From assembly GCA_001769005.1 (NCBI GenBank), contig MENE01000134.1, positions 24,162-37,961 of the forward strand: a DNA stretch of 13,800 nucleotides. Reading direction: 5' to 3'. Of the stretch, positions 1 through 7,652 are shown piece after piece; position 1 is the first letter of the stretch; each line of letters opens with the position of its first letter. The DNA is from Bacteroidetes bacterium GWA2_31_9b (lineage in GTDB: Bacteria > Bacteroidota > Bacteroidia > Bacteroidales > UBA12077). Below the pieces are notes generated by a model, which made no database searches, was not told the origin of the DNA, and saw only the letters and a program-made list of their open reading frames with translations. The translations under genes and the position numbers were made by a program.

Positions 1-1295
1 AAAAAAGCTCCTAAAATATCACGAATTTTTGTTCTAATATCACCAACAGCAATATCGTCAATGGTTTGAAAAACGGTTTTCTTTTCGTCCATAATCTCAT
101 CCTGATTCTGAGCAAAATACCCCACAGAAACATTATGTCCAATTTTCAAGATACCTCCGTGATCAAGATTATCAACAATAATCTTCGACAGAGTCGTTTT
201 TCCTTCGCCGTTTCTGCCAACAAAAGCAACTCTGTCGCCACGATGTATAGTCATATCAACTTCGCTAAAAACAACTAAATCGCCATAATTTTTTGAAAGA
301 TCGCGAACAGTTAGTACAACATCACCAGAACGTGGAGCAGGAGGAAATCGTAAATTCATTGTTGAAAGATCTTCCTCATCAACTTCAATTCTGTCAATTT
401 TATCGAGTTGTTTTATTCGCGACTGAACCTGAACTGCTTTTGTAGCTTTGTATCTGAACCGTTCGATAAAATCTTCGGTATCTTCAATCAGTTTTTGTTG
501 ATTACGATATGCAGACATTTGTTGTTCGCGGCGTTCTTTACGTAAAACAACATATTTCGAATATGGAACATTGTAATCGTAAGCTTTGCCTAACAACAGT
601 TCAACAGTTCGTTTTGTAACATTATCGAGAAACATTCTATCGTGAGAAATAAGCACAACAGCTCCCGAATAATCGATTAAAAAATCTTCGAACCATTGTA
701 TTGCTTCAATATCGAGGTGATTTGTAGGTTCGTCAAGCAAGAGAACATCGGGTCGTTGTAAAAGGATTTTTGCTAACTCAATACGCATTCTCCATCCACC
801 ACTAAATTCGGATGTTTGTCGAGTAAAGTCTTTAGTCTGGAATCCTAAACCTAAAAGTGTTTGTTCAATATTTGCATCAATAGATCCTCCACCTAACATC
901 TGATAGCGTTCTGATGCATCAGTTAAATTATGAATAAGCTTTAAATACTCAGCAGATTCATAATCGGTTCTGTTGCCAAGTTGAATATTTATTTCACGAA
1001 TTTCCTTATCGAGTTTTAAAACTTCGGAGAATGCTTGCCTGGTTTCGTCAAAAACTGTTTTGCCTTCGTTACAAGCCATATGTTGTGGTAAATATCCAAG
1101 GCGAACCCTATCGGGAACAGTAACATTCCCCTTTGTTGGTGATTGCAATCCCATTAAAATTTTAAGTAAGGTTGATTTACCCGAACCATTTTTTCCAACC
1201 AACCCAATTCTATCTTTGGGGTTAACCAAAAAAGAAACATCGTTAAAAAGTTGAAACCCTCCAAACTCAACCGTAAGCTGATCAACAGAAATCAT
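1..1295 (-). CDS. ABC-F family ATPase, N-terminal ~431 residues (partial)
   Basis: This is a soluble ABC protein with two nucleotide-binding domains and no membrane segments. ABC-F proteins act on the ribosome, as translation factors or antibiotic-protection factors. The first domain has Walker A GKNGSGKS at about residues 34-41, signature FSGGW near 165 and Walker B LLLDEPTNHLD near 184-195. A charged helical linker follows at about 245-305, the P-site tRNA interaction region of the family. The second domain has Walker A GRNGEGKTT near 358. Its signature and Walker B lie beyond the left edge, so the gene is cut by the window, not broken. The ATG at 1295-1293 is chosen because AGGAGA (1301-1306) sits 5 nt upstream and a consensus promoter lies just before it. 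The N-terminus MISVDQLTVEFGG resembles the long Bacteroidota ABC-F proteins of about 640 residues, from memory. The subfamily (Uup, EttA, YheS or resistance type) cannot be decided here. Confidence 0.95.
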   Translation of the reverse strand, partial: MISVDQLTVEFGGFQLFNDVSFLVNPKDRIGLVGKNGSGKSTLLKILMGLQSPTKGNVTVPDRVRLGYLPQHMACNEGKTVFDETRQAFSEVLKLDKEIREINIQLGNRTDYESAEYLKLIHNLTDASERYQMLGGGSIDANIEQTLLGLGFQTKDFTRQTSEFSGGWRMRIELAKILLQRPDVLLLDEPTNHLDIEAIQWFEDFLIDYSGAVVLISHDRMFLDNVTKRTVELLLGKAYDYNVPYSKYVVLRKERREQQMSAYRNQQKLIEDTEDFIERFRYKATKAVQVQSRIKQLDKIDRIEVDEEDLSTMNLRFPPAPRSGDVVLTVRDLSKNYGDLVVFSEVDMTIHRGDRVAFVGRNGEGKTTLSKIIVDNLDHGGILKIGHNVSVGYFAQNQDEIMDEKKTVFQTIDDIAVGDIRTKIRDILGAF

Positions 1296-1316
1296 AAAAA
1301 TCTCCTAATTTAATTC

Positions 1317-1325
1317 GCAAAGATA
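1317..1325 (-). promoter_or_regulatory. Bacteroidota -7 promoter element for the ABC-F gene
   Basis: On the minus strand this reads TATCTTTGC, an exact match to TAnnTTTG. It lies 21 bp before the ATG at 1295, with the AGGAGA ribosome binding site in between. No good TTTG -33 box is visible at the usual distance. Confidence 0.65.
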
Positions 1326-1595
1326 AGATAATATAATAATATTTGATCCAGATCATAATCATCTTAAAGTCAAATTTTCAATTAGTTTTTTAAAGAAGAA
1401 TCCAGGATTCAGGTTGAAGATAAAAGATAAAAGTAAAACTGTTAGCAGTAGCAGTAACAAGCGGCAGAAGGCATTGGCAGTTTGTATTTTGTATAAGTTT
1501 ACAAATTTACTAATAAGCCAAGTAACAATAAATAAGCAACAATCAATCAACCAGCAACTCAAAACGTATAACTCTATATCCCTATACCCTTATAC

Positions 1596-1628
1596 CTTTT
1601 CTCTCCCCAAATATTATTATATCTTTGC
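1596..1628 (+). promoter_or_regulatory. Bacteroidota promoter for rlmD
   Basis: The -7 element TATCTTTGC at 1620-1628 is an exact TAnnTTTG match. A TTTT at 1597-1600, 19 bp upstream, is a weak candidate for the -33 TTTG box. Transcription would begin near 1633-1636, only about 12-15 nt before the GTG start codon. Confidence 0.65.
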
Positions 1629-1647
1629 ACAATTAAAATAGTATATC

Positions 1648-3057
1648 GTGGGAAGAGATCGTAGAAAGTTACCAATTATTGAGAGTGTTGAAATTACCAA
1701 TATTGCTGCCGAAGGAAAAGCTATAGCCAAAATCGACAACAAAGTAATATTTGTTACACAAGTTATTCCGGGTGATGTGGTTGACATACAAATCACTCGT
1801 AAGCGTAAAAGTTACATGGAAGGAATTCCAATTCGATTTGTTAAGTATTCCGAACGACGATTAAAACCTTTTTGTGATCATTTTGAAATTTGCGGAGGCT
1901 GTAAATGGCAAAATCTCCCTTACGAAGATCAATTAAAATACAAGCATCAGCAAGTAATTGATAACCTGCAACGAATAGCTAAAGTTGAGTTGCCAGAAAT
2001 AAATTATATACTTCCATCAGAAAAAACTACTTTTTACCGCAATAAACTTGAGTTTACTTTTTCGAACAATCGTTGGTTAACTAAAGATGAAATTAAAAAC
2101 GAAGGCGTAATAGAACGAAGCAATGCACTTGGATTTCATGTACCCAAATTATGGGATAAGATTGTAAACATTGATTATTGCTGGCTGCAACCCGAACCTT
2201 CAAATGCAATTCGGTCAGAAGTTAAAAAGTATGCCGATGAAAATAAACTTAGCTTTTTCGATTTGCGAAAACAGGAAGGATTATTACGAAATCTTATTAT
2301 CCGTACATCGTCAATTGGTGAAACAATGGTTGTTGTGGTTTTCTTTTACGAAGATAAAGATGCTCAGGAAAACCTGTTAAACCATATAGCACAAAAGTTT
2401 CCTGAAATAACATCGCTCATGTTTATTGTGAATTCGAAGTCGAACGATTCAATTACAGATCAGGATGTTGTTTTATTTAAGGGAAAAGATCACATCTATG
2501 AACAAATGGAAGATTTAAAGTTCAAGATTGGCCCAAAATCATTTTATCAAACCAATTCTGATCAGGCATATCAATTGTACAAAATTGCTCGTGATTTTGC
2601 AGGATTAACAGGTAATGAAATTGTTTACGATTTATACACAGGAACAGGCACTATTGCCAATTTTGTTGCTCATCAAGCTAAAAAGGTTATTGGCATTGAA
2701 TATGTTCCAGAAGCTATTGAAGATGCTAAAGTAAACTCATCGATAAATAAATTAGAAAATACATTGTTTTTTGCCGGTGATTTAAAAGATATTCTCAATG
2801 CGGATTTTGTAACAGAACATGGCAAACCTGATGTAATAATAACCGATCCACCAAGAGCAGGAATGCATCCAGAAGTTGTTGAAACCATAATAGCATCTGA
2901 TCCGCAAAGAATTGTTTATGTAAGTTGCAATCCTGCAACACAGGCAAGAGACATACAACTTTTTGATAAACAGTACAAACTAACAAAGGTGCAACCAGTT
3001 GATATGTTTCCACATACCTATCATGTTGAAAATATAGTATTGCTTGAAAAGAGATAA
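1648..3057 (+). CDS. rlmD: 23S rRNA (uracil-C5)-methyltransferase, RlmD/RumA family
   Basis: This enzyme transfers a methyl group from S-adenosylmethionine to C5 of a 23S rRNA uridine (U1939 in E. coli for RlmD). Residues 1-65 form a TRAM RNA-binding domain. Four cysteines, C76, C82, C85 (in ICGGCKWQ) and C178, fit the [4Fe-4S] ligands of RumA. The Rossmann-like methyltransferase domain has DLYTGTGTIANF at 328-339, DPPRAGMHPE at 400-409, the nucleophile C427 in YVSCNPAT, and E461 in HVENIV at the place of the catalytic glutamate. The length of 469 is normal for the family. The start is GTG: a stop codon lies 9 bp upstream in frame, and the next in-frame ATG would remove most of the TRAM domain. 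There is no Shine-Dalgarno sequence, which is common in Bacteroidota. The family is certain, but the exact target uridine (RlmC, RlmD or dual RlmCD activity) is inferred. Confidence 0.93.
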   Translation: MGRDRRKLPIIESVEITNIAAEGKAIAKIDNKVIFVTQVIPGDVVDIQITRKRKSYMEGIPIRFVKYSERRLKPFCDHFEICGGCKWQNLPYEDQLKYKHQQVIDNLQRIAKVELPEINYILPSEKTTFYRNKLEFTFSNNRWLTKDEIKNEGVIERSNALGFHVPKLWDKIVNIDYCWLQPEPSNAIRSEVKKYADENKLSFFDLRKQEGLLRNLIIRTSSIGETMVVVVFFYEDKDAQENLLNHIAQKFPEITSLMFIVNSKSNDSITDQDVVLFKGKDHIYEQMEDLKFKIGPKSFYQTNSDQAYQLYKIARDFAGLTGNEIVYDLYTGTGTIANFVAHQAKKVIGIEYVPEAIEDAKVNSSINKLENTLFFAGDLKDILNADFVTEHGKPDVIITDPPRAGMHPEVVETIIASDPQRIVYVSCNPATQARDIQLFDKQYKLTKVQPVDMFPHTYHVENIVLLEKR

Positions 3058-3084
3058 CATTTCTAAATCTTATCTTCCTGCCAT

Positions 3085-3093
3085 TACCTTTGC
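3085..3093 (+). promoter_or_regulatory. Bacteroidota -7 element upstream of the SpoIIE phosphatase
   Basis: TACCTTTGC matches TAnnTTTG exactly and sits in the 121-bp gap after rlmD. It would give a leader of about 80 nt, so the phosphatase is probably transcribed on its own, although read-through from rlmD is possible because no terminator is seen between them. The -33 box is weak. Confidence 0.5.
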
Positions 3094-3128
3094 TTATTAA
3101 ATTAATTATGTTAATTTAGCTTAGCTTA

Positions 3129-3155
3129 TACCCACTTTAAAGAAATAACTGGGTA
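3129..3155 (+). other. Hairpin in the phosphatase leader
   Basis: TACCCA (3129-3134) and TGGGTA (3150-3155) are complementary and enclose 15 bases that include CTTTAAAG. An AT-only inverted repeat, TAAATTAA and TTAATTTA, lies just upstream at 3098-3118. Neither is followed by a T-run, so they are poor terminators. They may fold in the mRNA leader, or be operator half-sites, or be chance. Confidence 0.25.
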
Positions 3156-3178
3156 ATCAGGTTAAGAAATTAATTTGA

Positions 3179-4573
3179 ATGAATAAAGAAAGTAAAGTAA
3201 ATACAAGTTATTATCCCCATAGCTTTGTTGATATCCTATTTGGCGGACGAAATGAATTTAGTCTGGAGCATAGGTTTTTTAACTCAATATGTCTCTTTTC
3301 AACTTTAGCTGCAAGTTTTGCTACAATTACTAACATTGCTCTAGGGTTAAATTTAACTTTAACTTTTTTTACATTTTTAGGAGCAATAATTTTCATATCA
3401 TTTTATTACATATCACGTATACGAAAAATTTATAAAGCTTTACTTACTCCATTTATTATTTATTCATTAGTAGGATTGTCATCTGTATGGTTTTTTAATT
3501 CGGGTACCGATGGACCTGTAGTTTTTGTTTATTTAATTGCTTTAGTATTTTTTGTAATAATGACCGAAGGGAAAAATCGGGTTTTTGTTATTACAGGGTT
3601 TATATTAAATTTAATACTGCTTTTTTGTGTTGAACTGCGTTATCCAAATCTGGTTACACACTATGAAAGTGATGTAGTTAAATTTTATGATGTATCAATA
3701 ACGTTTTTATTTTCATTCATCATTATTTATTTTGTTGTTGCAGTTCTTGTAAGGAGTTATCGTGACGAAAAAGTAATTTCGAACAATCAACGAGATGAAA
3801 TAGCTGAACAGAAAAAACAAATAACAGATAGTATTAAATATGCCAGCAGTCTTCAGCAAGCTTTACTCCCACATCAGAACTACATAAAAAAAATCTTACC
3901 CGATCATTTTATATTTTTCAAACCTAAAGACATTGTAAGTGGTGATTTTTACTGGATAAAGAACATAAACGATTATATAGTAATTGTAGCTGCAGATTGT
4001 ACCGGACATGGAGTATCTGGTGCATTAATGAGTGTATTGGGGATTTCTCTAATAAATGAGATTACCACAAAAAAAGAAATCCGAAAAGCAAGTCAAGCAC
4101 TTGAGGTTTTACGACACGAAATTAAAAATCAGTTAAATCATTCATCATTAGATTACTCGATAAATAGCGGAATGGATATTGCAATTTGTGTTATTGAACC
4201 CGATAAAAAAATAATGCAATATGCCGGAGCAAACAATCCTCTTTACATGTTTAGAGATAATAAATTAACCGAATTTAAACCTACAAGAAATCCTATAGGA
4301 ATTACACCAATTGAAATACCTTTTCAAAATCATGAAATTGAAATTCAGGAAGGAGACACATTTTACCTATTTACTGATGGATTTGTTGATCAATTTGGAG
4401 GAGACAACGGGAAAAAATTTCGGTCGCGACGTTTCCGTCACATGTTATTAGGAATAAATAAAAAACCAATGGCCGACCAAAAGAAAATTCTTGAAATAAA
4501 CCTTAAATATTGGTTAAAGAATACTTATGAGCAAGTAGATGATATGCTTATACTCGGTTTTAGAGTTAAATAA
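3179..4573 (+). CDS. Membrane-bound SpoIIE-type PP2C serine/threonine phosphatase
   Basis: This is a signalling phosphatase. SpoIIE/RsbU-type PP2C enzymes remove phosphate from serine or threonine on partner proteins, often anti-sigma factor antagonists. The N-terminal half has about six hydrophobic segments (roughly 33-56, 59-78, 86-106, 114-130, 134-152, 172-192). A helical linker follows at about 195-228 (EQKKQITDSIKYASSLQQAL), the usual lead-in to this domain in Bacteroidota. The catalytic domain, 240-464, has GDFYW with D256, AADCTGHGVSGALMS with D273, MQYAGANNPLY at 346-356, FTDGFVDQFGG with D400, and EQVDDMLILGF with D454/D455. All metal-binding acids are present, so it should be active. 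No HAMP, PAS, GAF or response-regulator domain is visible, so the membrane part itself is the likely sensor. No anti-sigma factor or STAS partner lies next to it. The ATG at 3179 is the first plausible start; no Shine-Dalgarno sequence is seen. Confidence 0.9.
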   Translation: MNKESKVNTSYYPHSFVDILFGGRNEFSLEHRFFNSICLFSTLAASFATITNIALGLNLTLTFFTFLGAIIFISFYYISRIRKIYKALLTPFIIYSLVGLSSVWFFNSGTDGPVVFVYLIALVFFVIMTEGKNRVFVITGFILNLILLFCVELRYPNLVTHYESDVVKFYDVSITFLFSFIIIYFVVAVLVRSYRDEKVISNNQRDEIAEQKKQITDSIKYASSLQQALLPHQNYIKKILPDHFIFFKPKDIVSGDFYWIKNINDYIVIVAADCTGHGVSGALMSVLGISLINEITTKKEIRKASQALEVLRHEIKNQLNHSSLDYSINSGMDIAICVIEPDKKIMQYAGANNPLYMFRDNKLTEFKPTRNPIGITPIEIPFQNHEIEIQEGDTFYLFTDGFVDQFGGDNGKKFRSRRFRHMLLGINKKPMADQKKILEINLKYWLKNTYEQVDDMLILGFRVK

Positions 4574-4603
4574 AAAAGGTGTTCACGATTTGAACACCTT
4601 TTT
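4573..4603. terminator. Bidirectional intrinsic terminator
   Basis: A perfect 13-bp stem (4573-4585 with 4591-4603) around the 5-nt loop CGATT ends in T-runs on both strands. The GC-containing core is GGTGTTCA/TGAACACC. It starts on the last base of the phosphatase stop codon and lies 4 bp beyond the stop of the converging symporter gene, so it can end both transcripts. Confidence 0.92.
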
Positions 4604-4607
4604 AATT

Positions 4608-6326
4608 TTATACTTTTTCAGGAATCTTGACCTCAGGATGTTCTTTCTTAAAATCAACCCAATATTGCTTAATTGTACTTTTCACTTCGCGACGAAGTAA
4701 TAATATTCCAATTAAATTAGGAATAGCCATAAATACAACGGTTAACAACGATAAGTTCCATATAATAGTAGTATCTGTAAACGATGCAAAGAAAAATGCA
4801 AGTACAAAAAATATTCGATATATAATTACATATTTATTCCCAAAAAGAAATGTTACAGAGCGATCGCCATAATACGACCAGGATATTACTGTCGAAAATG
4901 CAAATAACATAATTCCAATAGCCACTATATATTTTCCCCATTTACCAAAAAAGCTTCGTGTAAATGCAATTGTTGTAAGCTGGGCACTATGCACCAACGA
5001 CTCACCTTCAATTTTTAATGAACCTGGCAGGTTAACAAATTGCCCAGTATTTACTTCTAATTTACCTGAGAAAGGATTGTTTTTTTCAAATATGACTATA
5101 TTTTCAGCAATTGATCGGGCATGAATAATGGTAACAGGATCAATTACTTTTCCATTTTCAATATTAAGTGTACCATTATAAACTGCAAGTTTTTCGCCTC
5201 CATTTAAATGATGACGGATTTTATCAACATCACTAGAAGTAGACGAATTATACGAATTAGCAAGAATTTGTATATCTGTTTGTTGAAATTGATTTTTTAC
5301 TTTCTCATTCCAAACACCCGACGAAAGCAATACCAATCCGGTTAGCATACAAATAACTATGGTATCAATAAAAGGTTCAAGTATTGAAACCATTCCTTCG
5401 GAAACAGGTTCGTGTGCTCTTGCAGCAGAGTGTGCAATAGGTGCAGAACCCTGACCTGCTTCATTAGAAAAAAGCCCACGGTTTACTCCCTGATTAAAAG
5501 CAAAAGCAAAACTTGCTCCAATAAAGCCCCCAACAGCAGAAGTGCCAGAAAAAACATCTTTAAATATTGAGAAAAATGAAGGAATAATATTTTGGTAATT
5601 ATAAAATATTACTCCAAATGCTCCAATAAGATAAATAATTGCCATTGCGGGAACCAGTTTCTCTGTTACATATGCAATTCGCTTTATACCACCAATAATA
5701 ATAAGAGCAAGTATAACAGAAAGAATTCCTCCGGTGATTATATGTTTAATACCAAAAGTTGCGAACATAGAATCTGAAATACTAACAACCTGAGGCAAAC
5801 TGCCAGAACCAAAAGAAGAAAGAACAGTTGCAGCAGCAAAAAATATCCCAAGCCATTTACCTGTTTGAATAACTTTATTGTTCTTAAGAGTTATGTTAAG
5901 TCTTTTTTTCATGTAGTACATGGGACCTCCAGAAACCTGCCCTTTTTCGTCAAAATCGCGGTATTTATGCGATAACGTAACCTCAACAAACTTTGTACAC
6001 ATTCCTAAAAAAGCTGTAACAAGCATCCAGAATAAAGCCGCAGGACCACCTAAATGGATTGCCAACGCAACACCTGCAATATTACCAGTTCCTACTGTTC
6101 CAGATAATGCAGTTGTTAATGCCTGAAAATGTGAAGTATCACCTTTATCACTTTTTTTATCGAACTTACCTTTTACAATTTTAATTGCATGATTAAAATA
6201 ACGTATCTGAGGAAACCTGAGATAAATTGTAAAGAAAATACCAGTACCAACTAAAAAGTAAACAAACCACTCATGACCACCTAAATAACCATGTAGATTT
6301 ATAAAAAAATTATTTAATTGTTGCAT
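4608..6326 (-). CDS. Alanine/glycine:cation symporter, AGCS family, with a loop insertion
   Basis: This inner-membrane carrier takes up alanine or glycine with sodium ions. AGCS hallmarks are ALSGTVGTGNIAGVALAIHL near residues 73-92, GGPAALFWM at 93-101, VSGGPMYYMKK at 131-141 and NRGLFSNEAGQGSAPIAH at 282-299. Many hydrophobic helices span 20-335 and 455-545. At 572 residues it is longer than the usual 440-490. The extra length is a hydrophilic block at about 341-447, between the helix ending LSSGVW and the segment starting AFTRSFFGKWG. It looks beta-rich and would lie in one loop. Clean membrane segments on both sides show that it is not a frameshift. The gene is monocistronic: it has its own promoter upstream and a terminator at 4573-4603. 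The substrate is inferred from the family. Confidence 0.92.
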   Translation of the reverse strand: MQQLNNFFINLHGYLGGHEWFVYFLVGTGIFFTIYLRFPQIRYFNHAIKIVKGKFDKKSDKGDTSHFQALTTALSGTVGTGNIAGVALAIHLGGPAALFWMLVTAFLGMCTKFVEVTLSHKYRDFDEKGQVSGGPMYYMKKRLNITLKNNKVIQTGKWLGIFFAAATVLSSFGSGSLPQVVSISDSMFATFGIKHIITGGILSVILALIIIGGIKRIAYVTEKLVPAMAIIYLIGAFGVIFYNYQNIIPSFFSIFKDVFSGTSAVGGFIGASFAFAFNQGVNRGLFSNEAGQGSAPIAHSAARAHEPVSEGMVSILEPFIDTIVICMLTGLVLLSSGVWNEKVKNQFQQTDIQILANSYNSSTSSDVDKIRHHLNGGEKLAVYNGTLNIENGKVIDPVTIIHARSIAENIVIFEKNNPFSGKLEVNTGQFVNLPGSLKIEGESLVHSAQLTTIAFTRSFFGKWGKYIVAIGIMLFAFSTVISWSYYGDRSVTFLFGNKYVIIYRIFFVLAFFFASFTDTTIIWNLSLLTVVFMAIPNLIGILLLRREVKSTIKQYWVDFKKEHPEVKIPEKV

Positions 6327-6364
6327 AAAATTCGATTCATTTTAAGGTTAAAAAGTAATGTTAA

Positions 6365-6394
6365 CAAATGTAATTATTTTTGATAAAGTTCAAA
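6365..6394 (-). promoter_or_regulatory. Bacteroidota promoter for the AGCS symporter
   Basis: On the minus strand a -33 box TTTG (6394-6391) is followed after 18 bp by the -7 element TACATTTG (6372-6365). Both match the consensus. Transcription would start near 6357, about 30 nt before the ATG. A second TAATTTTG (6398-6391) overlaps the -33 box and could act as an alternative -7 element. Confidence 0.6.
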
Positions 6395-6454
6395 ATTATT
6401 GATAATCTTCTGCAATATATTATTTTGAAGTTTTAATTAAACAGCAATAAAAAA

Positions 6455-6479
6455 ACCGACTTTTAAATTTTAAGTCGGT
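6455..6479 (-). terminator. Intrinsic terminator of the export operon
   Basis: An 8-bp stem, ACCGACTT (6455-6462) with AAGTCGGT (6472-6479), has a 9-nt loop and is followed on the minus strand by a run of Ts. It lies 33 bp downstream of the stop codon of the membrane fusion protein gene and ends the four-gene unit before the symporter promoter. Confidence 0.85.
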
Positions 6480-6511
6480 CTTTTATTGAATAATTATTTT
6501 TATAAATCAAA

Positions 6512-7612
6512 CTATCTTGGATTTTTAACTTCAACAATTTTTTGTTTGATTTTATCTTCAAGAGTAACTCCATTGAGAACCTGAATATTTATACCATCAG
6601 AAAGTCCGAGTTGTATATTTCTTTTTTCAAAAATCTGAGGTTCTTTTTCAATTTCAACAAAAGCAGAATCGTTTTTGAATTCAATAAGGCTTTCTTTAAT
6701 AGCCAACACGCTGTCTAAACGTTCTAGAACAATATCAACTGTTGCACTATATCCTGATCTGATAAAGAAATCTTCTTTTAATTGTACTTTTGCTTTAATT
6801 TCGAATTTTATTGCACCATTATCTTCTACACCTTTAGGAGAAATATATTCTAGTTTAGAATCAAATTTTTGTTTATCTATTGCGCCTATTGATAGAGTAA
6901 GATTCATTCCTTCATGAATTTTTCCAACTTCAGTTTCATCAACCTTTCCTTCAAAAATCATTTCACCCATATCGGCTATTGTAGCAATAGTAGTACCTGC
7001 ATTAAATGTATTGCTTTCGATAACTGAATTACCCTCTTTAACCGGAACATCAAGAACCATACCTCCAATTGTTGAACGGATTAGAGTGTTTGTTGTTTGT
7101 CCTGATTTTTTTGTAACACCTTCTTTAATAAGTTGTAAATTATCTTCTGCAGCATCTAATTCCTGCTTAGCATTTGAATGGGCCAATTGTATTTTTTGAT
7201 ACTCAGCAACAGATATTAATTTCTCATCAAATAATTTTGATTGACGTTCATATTCTAATAATGAGTTATCGTAACTTATTTTTGCTCTTTGAAGCCTTGA
7301 TTCTGCATTATTTAAGTTTATCATTTCAGGAATAATCTTAACCTTAGCTAATAAATCACCTTTTTTAACAATATTACCAGCTACAACATATACTTCCTGA
7401 ACAATACCAGAAATCTGAGATTTTATTTCAATTTCTTTACGTGGAACAATAGAACCTGTAGCAACAGTTTTATTCTCGATGTTTGTGATAAATGGTTTTT
7501 CGGTTAGAAAAGTTTCTGTTTTTTTCTTCGATTTAGTGTATAAAAATACTAACGTACCAATAAATATTACTGCTATAAACAGCCAAATAAATATTTTAAA
7601 AAATTTCTTCAT
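6512..7612 (-). CDS. Periplasmic adaptor (membrane fusion protein), MacA/HlyD-like
   Basis: This is the periplasmic adaptor that links an inner-membrane ABC exporter to an outer-membrane channel. Residues 5-25 form one N-terminal membrane helix. Then come the first half of a lipoyl-like domain (about 60-93, with SGIVQEVYVVAGNIVKKGD), an alpha-helical hairpin (about 98-163, with coiled-coil spacing), the second lipoyl half (178-212, with GGMVLDVPVKEGNSV), a beta-barrel domain (215-295) and a membrane-proximal domain to 366. The order and length fit MacA-like adaptors. It is the last gene of the operon, 40 bp after the second permease, and is followed by a terminator. No TolC-like gene follows, so the outer-membrane partner must be encoded elsewhere. 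The exported substrate cannot be read from the sequence. Confidence 0.9.
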   Translation of the reverse strand: MKKFFKIFIWLFIAVIFIGTLVFLYTKSKKKTETFLTEKPFITNIENKTVATGSIVPRKEIEIKSQISGIVQEVYVVAGNIVKKGDLLAKVKIIPEMINLNNAESRLQRAKISYDNSLLEYERQSKLFDEKLISVAEYQKIQLAHSNAKQELDAAEDNLQLIKEGVTKKSGQTTNTLIRSTIGGMVLDVPVKEGNSVIESNTFNAGTTIATIADMGEMIFEGKVDETEVGKIHEGMNLTLSIGAIDKQKFDSKLEYISPKGVEDNGAIKFEIKAKVQLKEDFFIRSGYSATVDIVLERLDSVLAIKESLIEFKNDSAFVEIEKEPQIFEKRNIQLGLSDGINIQVLNGVTLEDKIKQKIVEVKNPR

Positions 7613-7652
7613 TATACTATGGTTTTAAATATTAACTATTTTAGATTTATTA

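Larger units (their letters stand above)
1296..1647. other. Low-complexity divergent intergenic spacer
   Basis: These 352 bases separate the ABC-F gene from rlmD. They hold the two divergent promoters, a perfect 13-base palindrome GAATCCAGGATTC at 1398-1410, a short tandem GATAAAA repeat at about 1420-1433, and a long biased stretch rich in AAC/AAT/CAA triplets up to about 1560. No coding pattern, tRNA or terminator hairpin is visible. The short open frames on both strands look like by-products of the low complexity. Confidence 0.6.

Noticed and set aside
1359..1641. Short open frames on both strands of the spacer, one of them with a hydrophobic leucine-rich translation.
   Set aside because: They overlap each other in a low-complexity stretch, have no ribosome binding site or recognisable domain, and the hydrophobic look follows from the antisense of AAC/AAG-rich DNA.
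6455..6479. The hairpin as a leader structure of the symporter gene.
   Set aside because: The symporter is read from the minus strand and its promoter lies between this hairpin and its ATG, so the hairpin is upstream of that promoter. Its T-run on the minus strand fits termination of the adaptor gene.
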